Source: Cupriavidus gilardii (GTDB taxonomy: Bacteria > Pseudomonadota > Gammaproteobacteria > Burkholderiales > Burkholderiaceae). Taken from it: 64,000 nt of DNA. The DNA lies in assembly GCF_008801915.1 (NCBI RefSeq), contig NZ_VZOV01000011.1:100286-164285 (forward strand), given 5' to 3'. Positions 26,849 through 35,442 of this stretch are shown one piece after another. The position numbers were made by a program, and so were the translations under genes. Position 1 is the first letter of the stretch; the number at the start of each line of letters is the position of its first letter. A model generated the notes under the pieces. It had not been told where the DNA came from and searched no databases. It saw only the letters and a list, made by a program, of their open reading frames with translations.

Positions 26849-27712
26849 ATGGACAAGCAGGCGTTGCATCAGCAGTTCGCGTTGTTTGATACCGAATCGT
26901 CGACTACTGCGCAAGATACGAGTGGAGCGACATCCCCTACGGGGCGGTTCAGCAATTTCGTGGTCTACGTTGACGAAAGCGGCGACCATGGCATGCAGAC
27001 GTTGGACCCTCACTATCCGCTCTTTGTCCTTGCGTTCTGCGTGTTCTACAAAAGGCACTACAGCGAAAAGGTCGTGCCGGCGCTCCACAAATTCAAGTTC
27101 AACCACTTCGGCCATGACTCGATCGTGTTGCATGAACACGAAATCCGAAAGGAGAAGGGCGAGTTCAAGTTCATGAGTCGACAGCACAAACAGGCGTTCC
27201 TATCCGAACTCACCGGCATCATTGAATCCAGCAATTTCATCCTGATCAGTTGCATCATCGACAAAGCGAAGCTGCGTGGAAGGGGCGAGGACGGTAATCC
27301 TTATCACATGGCGCTGGGATTCTGCCTGGAAACGCTTTACGAACTGATGCTCGAGAAGAACCAGGATGGCGCGCTTACCCACGTCATTGTCGAATGCCGG
27401 GGTAAAAAGGAAGACAACGAACTGGAGCTCGAATTCCGGCGTATCTGCGACGGGGCAAACCGGTTTGGAAGGACGTTGCCATTCGACATCGTCTTTGCCG
27501 ACAAGAAGGTCGATTCACCTGGCCTTCAACTGGCGGATCTTGTGGCGCGCCCAGTCGGTATGAGTGTGCTTCGCCCGGGACAGGAGAACCGCGCGTTCGA
27601 GGTACTCCGGCGCAAGTTTTTCTGCAGCGGAGGCCGTGAGCGGTTGGGCGAGGGCATCGAGAACTGGGGTCTGAAGATTTTCCCACCCCAGGAAAGCGAA
27701 AGGCCCCGATGA
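26849..27712 (+). CDS. DUF3800 domain protein
   Basis: 287 aa from ATG 26849, chosen because GAGAGG lies 8 bases upstream (a GTG at 26840 overlaps that site). The DUF3800 signature is clear: 'FVVYVDESGDHG' with the conserved Asp-Glu-Ser-Gly-Asp, a mid-protein His/Glu helix ('LHEHEIRKEKG'), 'HVIVECRGKKEDNEL' and the closing 'GLQLADLVARPVG'. The family has an RNase H-like acidic constellation and is scattered on mobile elements and defence islands; no activity is established. The GC content is visibly lower than that of soxB upstream, and it sits next to a tRNA gene, both consistent with acquisition. Confidence 0.88.
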   Translation: MDKQALHQQFALFDTESSTTAQDTSGATSPTGRFSNFVVYVDESGDHGMQTLDPHYPLFVLAFCVFYKRHYSEKVVPALHKFKFNHFGHDSIVLHEHEIRKEKGEFKFMSRQHKQAFLSELTGIIESSNFILISCIIDKAKLRGRGEDGNPYHMALGFCLETLYELMLEKNQDGALTHVIVECRGKKEDNELELEFRRICDGANRFGRTLPFDIVFADKKVDSPGLQLADLVARPVGMSVLRPGQENRAFEVLRRKFFCSGGRERLGEGIENWGLKIFPPQESERPR

Positions 27713-27897
27713 TCTCACCGAGGCCATGACGCCGACCGGGAACTCCCAGTCCACTTGCGCGCAGTATATGCCAATGCGCCAGCGATTTACAACGTAAGCT
27801 TGTAACCTTGGCTCCTTGAACGACTTACCGCATTTGCCTGGCTGACGCCGCCGCTACCGGCCGCCCCCCCGCAACTTCCCCGTCCCGGCCGACCGCC
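27713..27897. other. gene-free stretch between DUF3800 gene and transporter fragment
   Basis: 185 bases, low in coding character. TTACAA (27787-27792) and TTGTAA (27800-27805) form a short AT-rich inverted repeat. No gene, promoter or terminator that I can support. Confidence 0.4.
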
Positions 27898-28364
27898 TCA
27901 ATCAACGCCGCCGACGCCGCCGACACCAACCCGGCAAATATCACCTAAGCACAGATCTGCCAAGGCTTGCCCGCGCCCGACTTCAGCAGCGCGGTGGCGA
28001 TGATCGGCGTGATGCCCGATGCGAAGATGCCGGAGAGCTGGTAGACAAAGGAGAGCCGGTATAGCGGGCCTCGGCGTCGAGCAGCTCGCAGAACAGCGCC
28101 GCCTCGGGCCCGCAGACCGCGGCGTAGAAGATGCCGAACGGCACGATGATGGCCAGCCACAGCAGCATCACGTTGCCGACGCCGTTGAGCATCAGCCAGA
28201 ACGCGGGGAAGCCAAGCACGCGGTGATCAGCGATCCCCAGACGTAGACGCGGGTACGCCAGATCCGGTCCGACAGGTGGCCGAAGAACGGGATGAAGAAA
28301 CACATGACGATGGCCGCGGCCATCACGCCGGCCATCACGCCGGCCAGCGCTTCGGTGCGGCTGA
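27898..28364 (-). pseudogene. decayed fragment of an MHS-family MFS transporter gene
   Basis: This stretch matches 29488-29940, inside the intact transporter gene at 29411-30748, almost base for base, with scattered substitutions. It covers about residues 270-420 of that protein only. Single-base deletions near 28055 and 28212 and an extra 12-base copy near 28330-28345 break the frame, and there is no start. It is a truncated, frameshifted duplicate, on the same strand as the intact gene. Confidence 0.88.
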
Positions 28365-28454
28365 GTCTGTTTCCAGGGGCTGATTTCCACGTCGGCTTAT
28401 CTCCGATGCCGTCCATGGCACGTCGACTATACTTTTCCCATCGGAGGACAAGCG

Positions 28455-28634
28455 ATGAAAGCCACTGTCAGGAACACGGTCAAGCTGATCCGCAGCGATC
28501 CCGAGAGCGACAAGGCGCTGCGCGAGTTCATTGCCACCGGGAAGCTGAACTCCACCAGGACGTTCAAGATCCGGGACGCCGCCAACGGCGTTGAGCGCGA
28601 GGTCAAGCTGAAGCTGATTCCCGCCCAGGGCTGA
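28455..28634 (+). CDS. 59-aa small protein of unknown function
   Basis: A short reading frame with a textbook ribosome site (GGAGGA at 28443-28448, 6 bases before the ATG). The 59-residue product is charged (Lys/Arg/Glu/Asp-rich), with a helix-strand pattern: 'IRSDPESDKALREFIATGK' then 'TRTFKIRDAANGVEREVKLK'. No signal peptide or membrane helix; family not recognised. The next gene starts 2 bases after its stop, so the two are almost certainly translated together. It lies inside the interval flanked by the transporter direct repeats. Confidence 0.7.
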   Translation: MKATVRNTVKLIRSDPESDKALREFIATGKLNSTRTFKIRDAANGVEREVKLKLIPAQG

Positions 28635-28636
28635 CC

Positions 28637-29407
28637 TTGAACATCGCGCTGCCCGCGATCCTGCTGTTTTTCCTGGTCGCGCCGGGCTTTCTTTACCACC
28701 ACTACAGCCAGGCCAGAGAGGCGCGCGAAGCCGACATGACGCCCTTCGGGGCGACGGCGATCAAGTCCATCGTGCTGGCGCTGATCGTGGATGCCGCGGT
28801 CGGGCTCGCCGCCACCGAATATTTCGGCTACCAGCTTTATCTCGGCGACGCCTTGCGCATGCTGTCAGGCGGTACCGCGGCAGCCAGCGTCCCGCCGCAC
28901 CGCTATGAATGGCTGAACGAACACCCGTGGCCGGTGTTCGGTTTCTTCGCCGGGACGTTTGGCCTTGCCTTCGCGCTGGCGATGCTGCGCCGGTGGCTGG
29001 TCAGCCGATTTCACCTGGACCATCCGAACAGCTGGGCGAGCGGTTTTTTCCGGCAGCAGGCGCCCTGGTACTACCTCTTCAGCGGCATCGATTCGGGCAT
29101 CAGCGACGGCGCGATGGTGGTCGTCAGCGCCGTGGTGCCGATGAAGGACCAGTCGTATCTCTACACCGGCCTGCTGGAGGATTTCGAGTTCAAGAGCGAC
29201 GGGGAGCTCGAGCGGATCATCCTGTCGGCCGCGTCCCGCCGCAAATTGACCGACGACCGTGGGCGCGGCCTGGAGGAGCACGGGCGCTTCTACCCGATCG
29301 AGGGCAATCGGCTGGTGATCCGCTCCAGCGAGTGGACGACCTTGAACGTCAAGTTCCTGGTCGAAGAAAAGGCCGAAGCCTCGGCTCCGGCCCTGGCCGA
29401 CGATTGA
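28637..29407 (+). CDS. membrane protein of unknown function, coupled to the 59-aa gene
   Basis: 256 aa starting at TTG 28637, two bases after the stop of the 59-aa gene; the rare start makes sense through translational coupling. Three hydrophobic segments (about 3-20, 42-60, 98-116) form a membrane anchor, followed by a cytoplasmic part of about 140 residues with an SH3-like strand pattern: 'DSGISDGAMVVVSAVVPMKD', 'LYTGLLEDFEFKSDGELERI', 'FYPIEGNRLVIRSSEWTTLN'. The layout recalls DUF6338-type anchors with a small beta domain, but I cannot confirm the family. It converges with the intact MFS gene, 3 bases apart. Confidence 0.72.
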   Translation: MNIALPAILLFFLVAPGFLYHHYSQAREAREADMTPFGATAIKSIVLALIVDAAVGLAATEYFGYQLYLGDALRMLSGGTAAASVPPHRYEWLNEHPWPVFGFFAGTFGLAFALAMLRRWLVSRFHLDHPNSWASGFFRQQAPWYYLFSGIDSGISDGAMVVVSAVVPMKDQSYLYTGLLEDFEFKSDGELERIILSAASRRKLTDDRGRGLEEHGRFYPIEGNRLVIRSSEWTTLNVKFLVEEKAEASAPALADD

Positions 29408-29410
29408 CGT

Positions 29411-30748
29411 TTAACGCATCGGCCTGGCAGGCGCCGCGGCCACCCCTGACGCCTCGCGTACCTCACCGGTCCCCGAGGACCGCCCGATCAACGCCGCCGA
29501 CACCGCCGACACCAGCCCGGCAAACATCACGTAGGCACAGATCTGCCACGGCTTGGCCTCGCCCGACTTCAGCAGCGCGGTGGCGATGATCGGCGTGATC
29601 CCCGAGGCGAAGATGCCCGAGAACTGGTAGACGAAGGAGATGCCGGTATAGCGGACCTTGGCGTCGAACAGCTCGCAGAACAGCGCCGCCTCGGGACCGT
29701 AGACCGCGGCGTAGAAGATGCCGAACGGCACGATGATGGCCAGCCACAGCAGCATCACGTTGCCGCCGCCGTTGAGCATCAGCCAGAACGCGGGGAAGGC
29801 CGAGCACGCGGTGATCAGCGATCCCCAGAAGTAGACGCGGGTGCGGCCGATCCGGTCCGACAGATGACCGAAGAACGGGATGAAGAAACACATGACGATG
29901 GCGGCGGCCATCACGCCGGTCAGCGCCTCGGTGCGGCTGATCTTCACCGTCTGGGTCAAATAGCTGATCGAAAACACGCCGAAGACATTGAAGAAGACGC
30001 CGTCGATATAGCGCGCGCCCATGCCCTTGAGGATATTGCCGGGATAGCGCCGCATCATGTCGACGAAGGGAATGCGGGTCTCGGCGTTGCGCTGCTTGAC
30101 CGCGGTGAACTCGGGCGTCTCCTTGATCGACAGCCGGATATACATGCCGACGAAGACCATGCCGGCCGAGATCAGGAAGGCCACGCGCCAGCCCCAGCTC
30201 AGGAACTGCGCGTCGGTCAGCGTCAGCGACAGCAGTGCCACCACGCCGGAGGCCAGGCACAGGCCGATCGACAGCCCGATCTGCGGCAGCGAGGCATAGA
30301 AGCCCTTGCGGCCCGGCGGCGCGTATTCGTAGGCCATCAGCACCGCCCCGCCCCATTCGCCGCCGAGCCCGATGCCCTGCAGCACGCGCAGCAACAGCAG
30401 CAGGATCGGCGCCCACAGCCCGATGCTGTCGTAGGTCGGCACCAGGCCGATCAGGAAGGTCGAGATGCCCATGATCATCAGCGTGATCACCAGCATGCTC
30501 TTGCGGCCGACGCGATCGCCGAAGTGGCCGAAGATGACGCCGCCGAGCGGCCGCGTGACGAAGCCCACCGCAAAGGTGGTGTAGGCCAGCATGGTCGCGA
30601 CCACCGGATCGCCGGCCGGGAAATACAGCTTGTTGAACACGATGCCGGCGACGACGCCGTACAGGAAGAAGTCGTACCACTCGATGGTGGCGCCGATCAC
30701 TGCGGCCATCGCGACCTTGCGTACCGCCTGCTCGTTGGGGCTTGCCAT
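29411..30748 (-). CDS. MHS-family MFS transporter (metabolite:H+ symporter)
   Basis: 445 aa from ATG 30748 with AAAGGAGA upstream; longer frames are Pro/Arg-rich. Twelve hydrophobic segments, starting 'AAVIGATIEWYDFFLYGVVA' as is characteristic of the metabolite:H+ symporters (shikimate, alpha-ketoglutarate, proline/betaine types), with the loop motif 'GHFGDRVGRKSMLV' and 'RVLQGIGLGGEWGGAVLM'. The second loop motif 'GHLSDRIGRTRVYFWG' is also present. Imports an organic acid or related compound; no substrate can be fixed. The downstream half of this gene exists as a broken copy at 27898-28364. Confidence 0.92.
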   Translation of the reverse strand: MASPNEQAVRKVAMAAVIGATIEWYDFFLYGVVAGIVFNKLYFPAGDPVVATMLAYTTFAVGFVTRPLGGVIFGHFGDRVGRKSMLVITLMIMGISTFLIGLVPTYDSIGLWAPILLLLLRVLQGIGLGGEWGGAVLMAYEYAPPGRKGFYASLPQIGLSIGLCLASGVVALLSLTLTDAQFLSWGWRVAFLISAGMVFVGMYIRLSIKETPEFTAVKQRNAETRIPFVDMMRRYPGNILKGMGARYIDGVFFNVFGVFSISYLTQTVKISRTEALTGVMAAAIVMCFFIPFFGHLSDRIGRTRVYFWGSLITACSAFPAFWLMLNGGGNVMLLWLAIIVPFGIFYAAVYGPEAALFCELFDAKVRYTGISFVYQFSGIFASGITPIIATALLKSGEAKPWQICAYVMFAGLVSAVSAALIGRSSGTGEVREASGVAAAPARPMR

Positions 30749-30890
30749 GCTTGTCTCCTTTGGATGGACGGCGCCCTTGGTGGAATGAGTATGCGGGCGC
30801 TCGCGCTGCTGGGGCTCGGCCTTCGGTTGCGCAGCGAACCGAGCCCGGGTTCGCTGCGATATGCGTGGGCGGCGCGATGGCGGGCCGGGG

Positions 30891-32648
30891 TCAGACCGGC
30901 TCGGTGATGCGGCGCTCGGGTTGGCGCTCGGTCCCGGCCTCAGCCTGGCGCTCGGTATCGCGTTCGGCTTGATGCTCCGGCACGCGTTCGACCCGGGCAG
31001 AACCGGCCGCCGTCGCGCCGACGATCTCGCTGACGGTCTCGGCCCGCGCATCCTCCCGAATGAAGTCCGCCGCGCGCTCGGCCATCATCACCACCGGCAC
31101 ATTGGTGTTGCCTGACACCAGCGTCGGCATCACCGAGCAATCGATCACCCGAAGACCTGCCACGCCATGCACACGCAGCCGGTGATCGACCACCGCGAGC
31201 GGATCGCTGGCCGGGCCCATCTTGGCGGTGCCCGACGGGTGGAAGATGGTGGCGCCGTACTCGCGGCAGAAATGCAGGATCTCGTCGTCCGACTGCACCG
31301 CGTCGCCGGGCCGGAACTCGGCCTGCATCAGCGAGCGCATCGGCTCGGTCTGTGCCACGCGGCGGGCGAAGCGGACCGAGGCGATCGCGCTGCGCCGGTC
31401 CAGCTCGGCCGACAGATAGTTGGGCTGCATCGACGGCGGCGTGAACGGATCGGTCGAGCGGATCCGGACGGTGCCGCGCGATTCGGGCCGCAGCTGGCAG
31501 ACCGAATAGGTGCAGCCCGAGAACGGATGGACCTGGCCCCCCGCCATGTCGGCCGACAGCGTCGCGAAGTGGAATTGCGTGTCTGGCGTCGCGCTTTCCT
31601 GCGGCAGCACCCGGCAGAACATCGCGCCCTGGTTGATGCCGATCGCCAGCGGCCCTTGCCGCCACAACAACCATTCGAGCCCCATGCGGGCCTTGCCGAA
31701 CAGCGAGCGCAACTGGTCGTTGGTGGTGATCGGCCGCGCCACCTGGTAGATCAGCCGGATTTGCAGATGGTCCTGCAGGTTCTCGCCGACGCCGGGCAGC
31801 GCGTGCACCACCGGCACGCCGAACTCGCGCAGCAGGGCCGATGGGCCGATGCCGGACAGCTGCAGCAGCTGCGGCGACTGCAGCGCGCCCGCGCACAGCA
31901 ACACTTCGCGGCGCGCGCGCAGCACGTGCTGGCGGCCGTTCTGCATATAGCGCACGCCGACCGCGCGCCGCCCTTCGAACAGGATCGCGGTCGTATGCGC
32001 GCCGGTCTCGATGCGCAGGTTGGGGCGCGACTGTGCCGGCCGCAGATAGGCCACCGCGGTCGAGCAGCGCCAGCCCTTGCGCGTGGTCAGCTGGTAGTAG
32101 CCGACGCCTTCCTGGTCGCCGGTATTGAAATCGGCCTTGTGCGGCAGGCCGAGCGACTGGCCGGCTTCGATGAAGGCATCGACCAGCGGATGGCGCCGAT
32201 CGATCGAGGTCGCGTTCAGCGGCCCATCGGTGCCACGCGTCGGGCCGGGGCCGAGGTCGTTGTTCTCGAGCTTGCGGAAGTAGGGCAGGCAGTCGTCCCA
32301 GCTCCAGCCGCGATTGCCTAGCGCGGCCCAGTGGTCGTAGTCCTCGCGTTGCCCGCGCACGTAGATCAGGCCGTTGATCGCGCTGCTGCCGCCGAGCGTG
32401 CGGCCGCGCGGCCAGTAGATGCGCCGGTTCAGCATGTTCGGGTCGGGGTCGGTATGGAAGCCCCAGTTGACCTCCTTGTGGAACATCGTCTTGCCGTAGC
32501 CGATCGGGATATGGATCCACGGGCAGCGGTCCGGCGGTCCGGCCTCGAGCAGGCACACCGCGTGGCGGCCATCCTCGCTGAGCCGGTTGGCCAGCACACA
32601 GCCGGCCGAGCCGGCGCCCACCACGATGTAGTCAACGGTTTGCGACAT
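30891..32648 (-). CDS. GMC-family FAD oxidoreductase (choline/alcohol dehydrogenase-like)
   Basis: 585 aa. FAD motif 'YIVVGAGSAGCVLANRLSED', GMC signatures 'RGRTLGGSSAINGLIYVRG' and 'CAGALQSPQLLQLSGIGP', catalytic His region 'FHPSGTAKMGP' and 'SGNTNVPVVMMAERAADFI'. Members oxidise primary alcohols or choline; substrate not readable. The last about 45 residues, after the normal family end, are a run of Glu/Arg/Gln repeats ('ERDTERQAEAGTERQPERR') without family counterpart. It is divergent from an IclR regulator. Confidence 0.92.
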   Translation of the reverse strand: MSQTVDYIVVGAGSAGCVLANRLSEDGRHAVCLLEAGPPDRCPWIHIPIGYGKTMFHKEVNWGFHTDPDPNMLNRRIYWPRGRTLGGSSAINGLIYVRGQREDYDHWAALGNRGWSWDDCLPYFRKLENNDLGPGPTRGTDGPLNATSIDRRHPLVDAFIEAGQSLGLPHKADFNTGDQEGVGYYQLTTRKGWRCSTAVAYLRPAQSRPNLRIETGAHTTAILFEGRRAVGVRYMQNGRQHVLRARREVLLCAGALQSPQLLQLSGIGPSALLREFGVPVVHALPGVGENLQDHLQIRLIYQVARPITTNDQLRSLFGKARMGLEWLLWRQGPLAIGINQGAMFCRVLPQESATPDTQFHFATLSADMAGGQVHPFSGCTYSVCQLRPESRGTVRIRSTDPFTPPSMQPNYLSAELDRRSAIASVRFARRVAQTEPMRSLMQAEFRPGDAVQSDDEILHFCREYGATIFHPSGTAKMGPASDPLAVVDHRLRVHGVAGLRVIDCSVMPTLVSGNTNVPVVMMAERAADFIREDARAETVSEIVGATAAGSARVERVPEHQAERDTERQAEAGTERQPERRITEPV

Positions 32649-32733
32649 CGTCGCTGTCTCCTGGTCGGGTGTTGCGGGCAGGGTTTGTCCGAAGCGGATT
32701 GGCGCCGGGGCCTGCGAGCAACGTTCTTATAAT

Positions 32734-32748
32734 GGAACGACTTGTCCC
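32734..32748. promoter_or_regulatory. candidate IclR-type operator
   Basis: GGAAC-N5-GTCCC, an inverted repeat with one mismatch, lies mid-way between the divergent GMC and IclR genes, directly beside a TATAAT (32728-32733). The GGAA..TTCC layout resembles IclR-family targets. Inference from position and shape. Confidence 0.45.
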
Positions 32749-32802
32749 GATTTTATTTGCCGACCCGAAAATGAAAAGGCAATACGCGTGGAGGCGCGGA
32801 AA

Positions 32803-33660
32803 GTGAAACAGAACGTGCAAATTCCGTTTCAGAATCGCAGTGCAGCAGATAGCGCGTCGGACCCCCGGGCGGCCGAGGAGGACGCGCGCAGCCTGCGGGT
32901 GCTGATGGTGCTCGATGCGCTCGCGCGCGCCCAGCATCCGCAGACCTTGGCACAACTGTCGCAGCGCCTGCACGTGCCCAAGACCACGCTGATGCGCTTG
33001 CTGGCGGCGATGGAGCACGCCGGCTTCGTGCTGCAGATGCCGGCCGAGCGCGGCTTCGTGCCGGGACCGCGGGCCGCGGGGCTGGCGCTGCAGACCTTGC
33101 GCAGCCCGCCGGTGCTGCGCGAATGCCGCGCGATCCTGGGCCGGCTGGTGGCGGCCCTCGGCGAGACCTGCAATCTGACCGCGCTGGACGGCGATCGCGT
33201 GCTCTATGTCGAACGCGTCGAAACGCACGAGCCGCTGCGGCTGCAGCTGTCGCCGGGCATCCATGTGCCGCTTCACTGCACCGCCAGCGGCAAGCTGTTC
33301 CTGTCGGCGATGAGCCGGCTGGAGCGGCAGCAGACGCTGCAGCGGCTGGTGCTGACGCGCAATACGCCGCGCACGCTGGCCGACCTGTCGTTGCTGGAGG
33401 CCGAGCTCGACCGGCTCGGCGCCCGCGGCATCGGCGTCGACAACGAGGAATTCGTGCGCGGCATGACGGCGGTGGCGGTGCCGGTGCGCGAGTTGGGATC
33501 GGAGGCGAACGGCACGGCCGCTGCCAGCGCGCGCCCGGTGCTGGCGGCGATCGCCTGCCATGCGCCCACCGCGCGCGTACCGCTGGAGGGGCTGCTACGG
33601 GCGGTGCCGGTGCTGCAGGAGGCGGCGCAGCAGATGGCGCGGGTATTACGGACTGAATGA
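32803..33660 (+). CDS. IclR-family transcriptional regulator
   Basis: 285 aa from GTG 32803; GGAGG at 32790-32794 is 8 bases upstream, which favours this over the GTG at 32788. Winged helix at about 30-95 ('SLRVLMVLDALARAQHPQTL', 'VPKTTLMRLLAAMEHAGFV') and the GAF-like IclR effector domain ('LGETCNLTALDGDRVLYVER', 'HCTASGKLFLSAM', 'GIGVDNEEFVRGMTAVAVPV'). It probably controls the GMC oxidoreductase across the shared promoter region. Confidence 0.92.
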   Translation: MKQNVQIPFQNRSAADSASDPRAAEEDARSLRVLMVLDALARAQHPQTLAQLSQRLHVPKTTLMRLLAAMEHAGFVLQMPAERGFVPGPRAAGLALQTLRSPPVLRECRAILGRLVAALGETCNLTALDGDRVLYVERVETHEPLRLQLSPGIHVPLHCTASGKLFLSAMSRLERQQTLQRLVLTRNTPRTLADLSLLEAELDRLGARGIGVDNEEFVRGMTAVAVPVRELGSEANGTAAASARPVLAAIACHAPTARVPLEGLLRAVPVLQEAAQQMARVLRTE

Positions 33661-33685
33661 CCAGCGCGCCGAGACCAGCGAACCG

Positions 33686-34780
33686 CTACACACCCCCTTG
33701 CCGCGGCACCCACACCGTGAAGGTCGTCCCTGTCCCTTCGCGCGACACCACCTCGATATCGCCGCCATGCAGCATCGCCAACTCGCGCGCGATATGCAGG
33801 CCCAACCCGAGCCCCTCCGATTCCGTCGCGGAGCGTCCCGAGCGGAAGGCGTCGAACAGATGCGGCAGCAGATCGGGCGGGATGGTGCCGCCGTTGCTGA
33901 CCGCGACCGTCACGCGTGCATTGCCGCCCTCGATGCGCACGCGCACCGGCACCGCGGCGTCGCCATGCTGCAGCGCGTTGCCGATCAGATTGGCCAGCAC
34001 CTGCGACAGCAGCCCGGGGTCGACCGTGGCGACCGTATCGCCGAAGCGTTCCAGCAGCAGCCGGCCCTTGCCGTGCCGGCTCTCGTGTTCGTCGACGATC
34101 GCCGCGCACAGCGCATGCAGGTCCTCGCGCTGCAGCGAGGGCTGCATGCGGCCGCCGTGCAGCCGCGCGACATCGAGCAGCTGATCGACCATGCGCACCA
34201 TGCGCGTGCCGCTGCGGCGGATGCGCTCGACCGCGGGCGCGGTCTTCTCGTCGTGGCAGAAGCGCTCGAGGAAGGAGGTCGAGGCCAGGATCGCGGACAG
34301 CGGCGTGCGCAGGTCGTGCGCCAGCACCGCCATCAGCATCTCGTTGGCCTTCAGCAGCCGCTGCGTGGTGGCGAGCTGCTCGGCCAGCTGCTGCTTCTGC
34401 CGCGCCAGCTGCACGAACACGTCCACCTTGGCGGCCAGGATGTTGGCGTCGAGCGGCTTGTAGAGGAAGTCGACGGCGCCGGTCGCATAGCCCTTGAAGG
34501 TGCGCTGGCTGTCGTAGCCGGCCGCGGTCAGGAACAGGATCGGGATATGGTTGGTCCGGGTGCTGCCGCGCATCAGCTCCGCCAGCTCGAAGCCGTCCAT
34601 GCCCGGCATGTGCACGTCGAGGATGGCCAGGCCGAACTCGTGCTCCAGCAGCAGGTCCAGCGCCTGCGGGCCCGAGTTGGCATGCATCAGTTCGACATCG
34701 GGCCGGGCCAGCACGGCATCCAGCGCGGTCAGATTGCTGGCGATGTCGTCGACGGTCAGGATCTTGATGGGATCGGACAT
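33686..34780 (-). CDS. receiver domain-histidine kinase fusion (REC-HisKA-HATPase)
   Basis: 364 aa from ATG 34780. An N-terminal receiver ('KILTVDDIASNLTALDAVL', phospho-acceptor Asp in 'LAILDVHMPGMDGFELAEL', Lys in 'FLYKPLDANILAAKV'), a short coiled coil, then a HisKA domain with 'MAVLAHDLRTPLSAILAS' and a HATPase domain with 'LANLIGNALQHG' and 'SEGLGLGLHIARELAMLHGG'. No membrane segment, so a soluble kinase whose output is switched by phosphorylation of its own receiver. It is the last gene of a four-gene operon with CheB, CheR and the large hybrid kinase. Confidence 0.92.
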   Translation of the reverse strand: MSDPIKILTVDDIASNLTALDAVLARPDVELMHANSGPQALDLLLEHEFGLAILDVHMPGMDGFELAELMRGSTRTNHIPILFLTAAGYDSQRTFKGYATGAVDFLYKPLDANILAAKVDVFVQLARQKQQLAEQLATTQRLLKANEMLMAVLAHDLRTPLSAILASTSFLERFCHDEKTAPAVERIRRSGTRMVRMVDQLLDVARLHGGRMQPSLQREDLHALCAAIVDEHESRHGKGRLLLERFGDTVATVDPGLLSQVLANLIGNALQHGDAAVPVRVRIEGGNARVTVAVSNGGTIPPDLLPHLFDAFRSGRSATESEGLGLGLHIARELAMLHGGDIEVVSREGTGTTFTVWVPRQGGV

Positions 34781-34790
34781 GGCAGGGTTT

Positions 34791-35435
34791 TCAGTGGACG
34801 GCAAGCCGAAGCCGGCTGCCGATCGCTTCCAGGGTCAGCACCTCGTCGACCGCGCCGCGCGCGATCGCCTCCGCCGGCATCGTCTCGGCCGACGCGGTAT
34901 CCGGGGCCTGCACCCAGGTTCGTCCGCCGCAGCGGCGGATGGTCTCGAGCCCGCGTGCGCCGTCATCGTTGGCGCCGCTGAGCAGGATGCCGACCAGCGC
35001 TTCGCGCCAGGCGTGCGCGGCGGACTCGAACAGCACGTCGATCGACGGGCGCGAGAAGCGCTCGGGCGGATCGACCGACAGCGCGAGCCGCACGCCCTGT
35101 GCCGGTGCGCCGCCATGGCCGCCGCCGTGCGCGCCGTCGCGTTCGACCAGCAGGTGGTAGTCGGGCGGAGCCAGGTACAAGTGGCCGTGCCGCACCGGCA
35201 TCTTGTCCTCGGCCTCGCATACCGGCAGCGCGCAACGCAGCGAGAACAGCTGCGGCAGCAGGCTCGGCGTATCGGGCCGCAGATGCAGCACCACGATCAG
35301 CGCCGGCCGGAAGGCCGCCGGCAGCATCGGCAGCAGCACGTTCAGCGCCTCGATGCCGCCGGCCGAGCCGCCGATGACGACGGCCTCGGGCGATGGTTTC
35401 AGCTCCGCGCGCGGCGCGTACGGTGCGTCGTTCAT
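34791..35435 (-). CDS. CheB-type methylesterase without receiver domain
   Basis: 214 aa. Only the catalytic CheB domain is present: Ser in 'VVIGGSAGGIEALNVLL', His in 'ALIVVLHLRPDTPSLL', and Asp in 'GILLSGANDDGARGLETI'. Chemotactic CheB proteins carry an N-terminal receiver that is missing here. Paired with a CheR gene and two kinases and without chemoreceptors nearby, it probably belongs to a stress-type signalling pathway instead of flagellar chemotaxis; inference from context. Confidence 0.92.
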   Translation of the reverse strand: MNDAPYAPRAELKPSPEAVVIGGSAGGIEALNVLLPMLPAAFRPALIVVLHLRPDTPSLLPQLFSLRCALPVCEAEDKMPVRHGHLYLAPPDYHLLVERDGAHGGGHGGAPAQGVRLALSVDPPERFSRPSIDVLFESAAHAWREALVGILLSGANDDGARGLETIRRCGGRTWVQAPDTASAETMPAEAIARGAVDEVLTLEAIGSRLRLAVH

Positions 35436-35442
35436 GCGGCGC

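Noticed and set aside
26738..27900. Attachment-site duplicate of the tRNA-Ala 3' end marking an integrated island
   Set aside because: No repeat of the tRNA end was seen downstream and no integrase gene is present, so site-specific integration is not supported.
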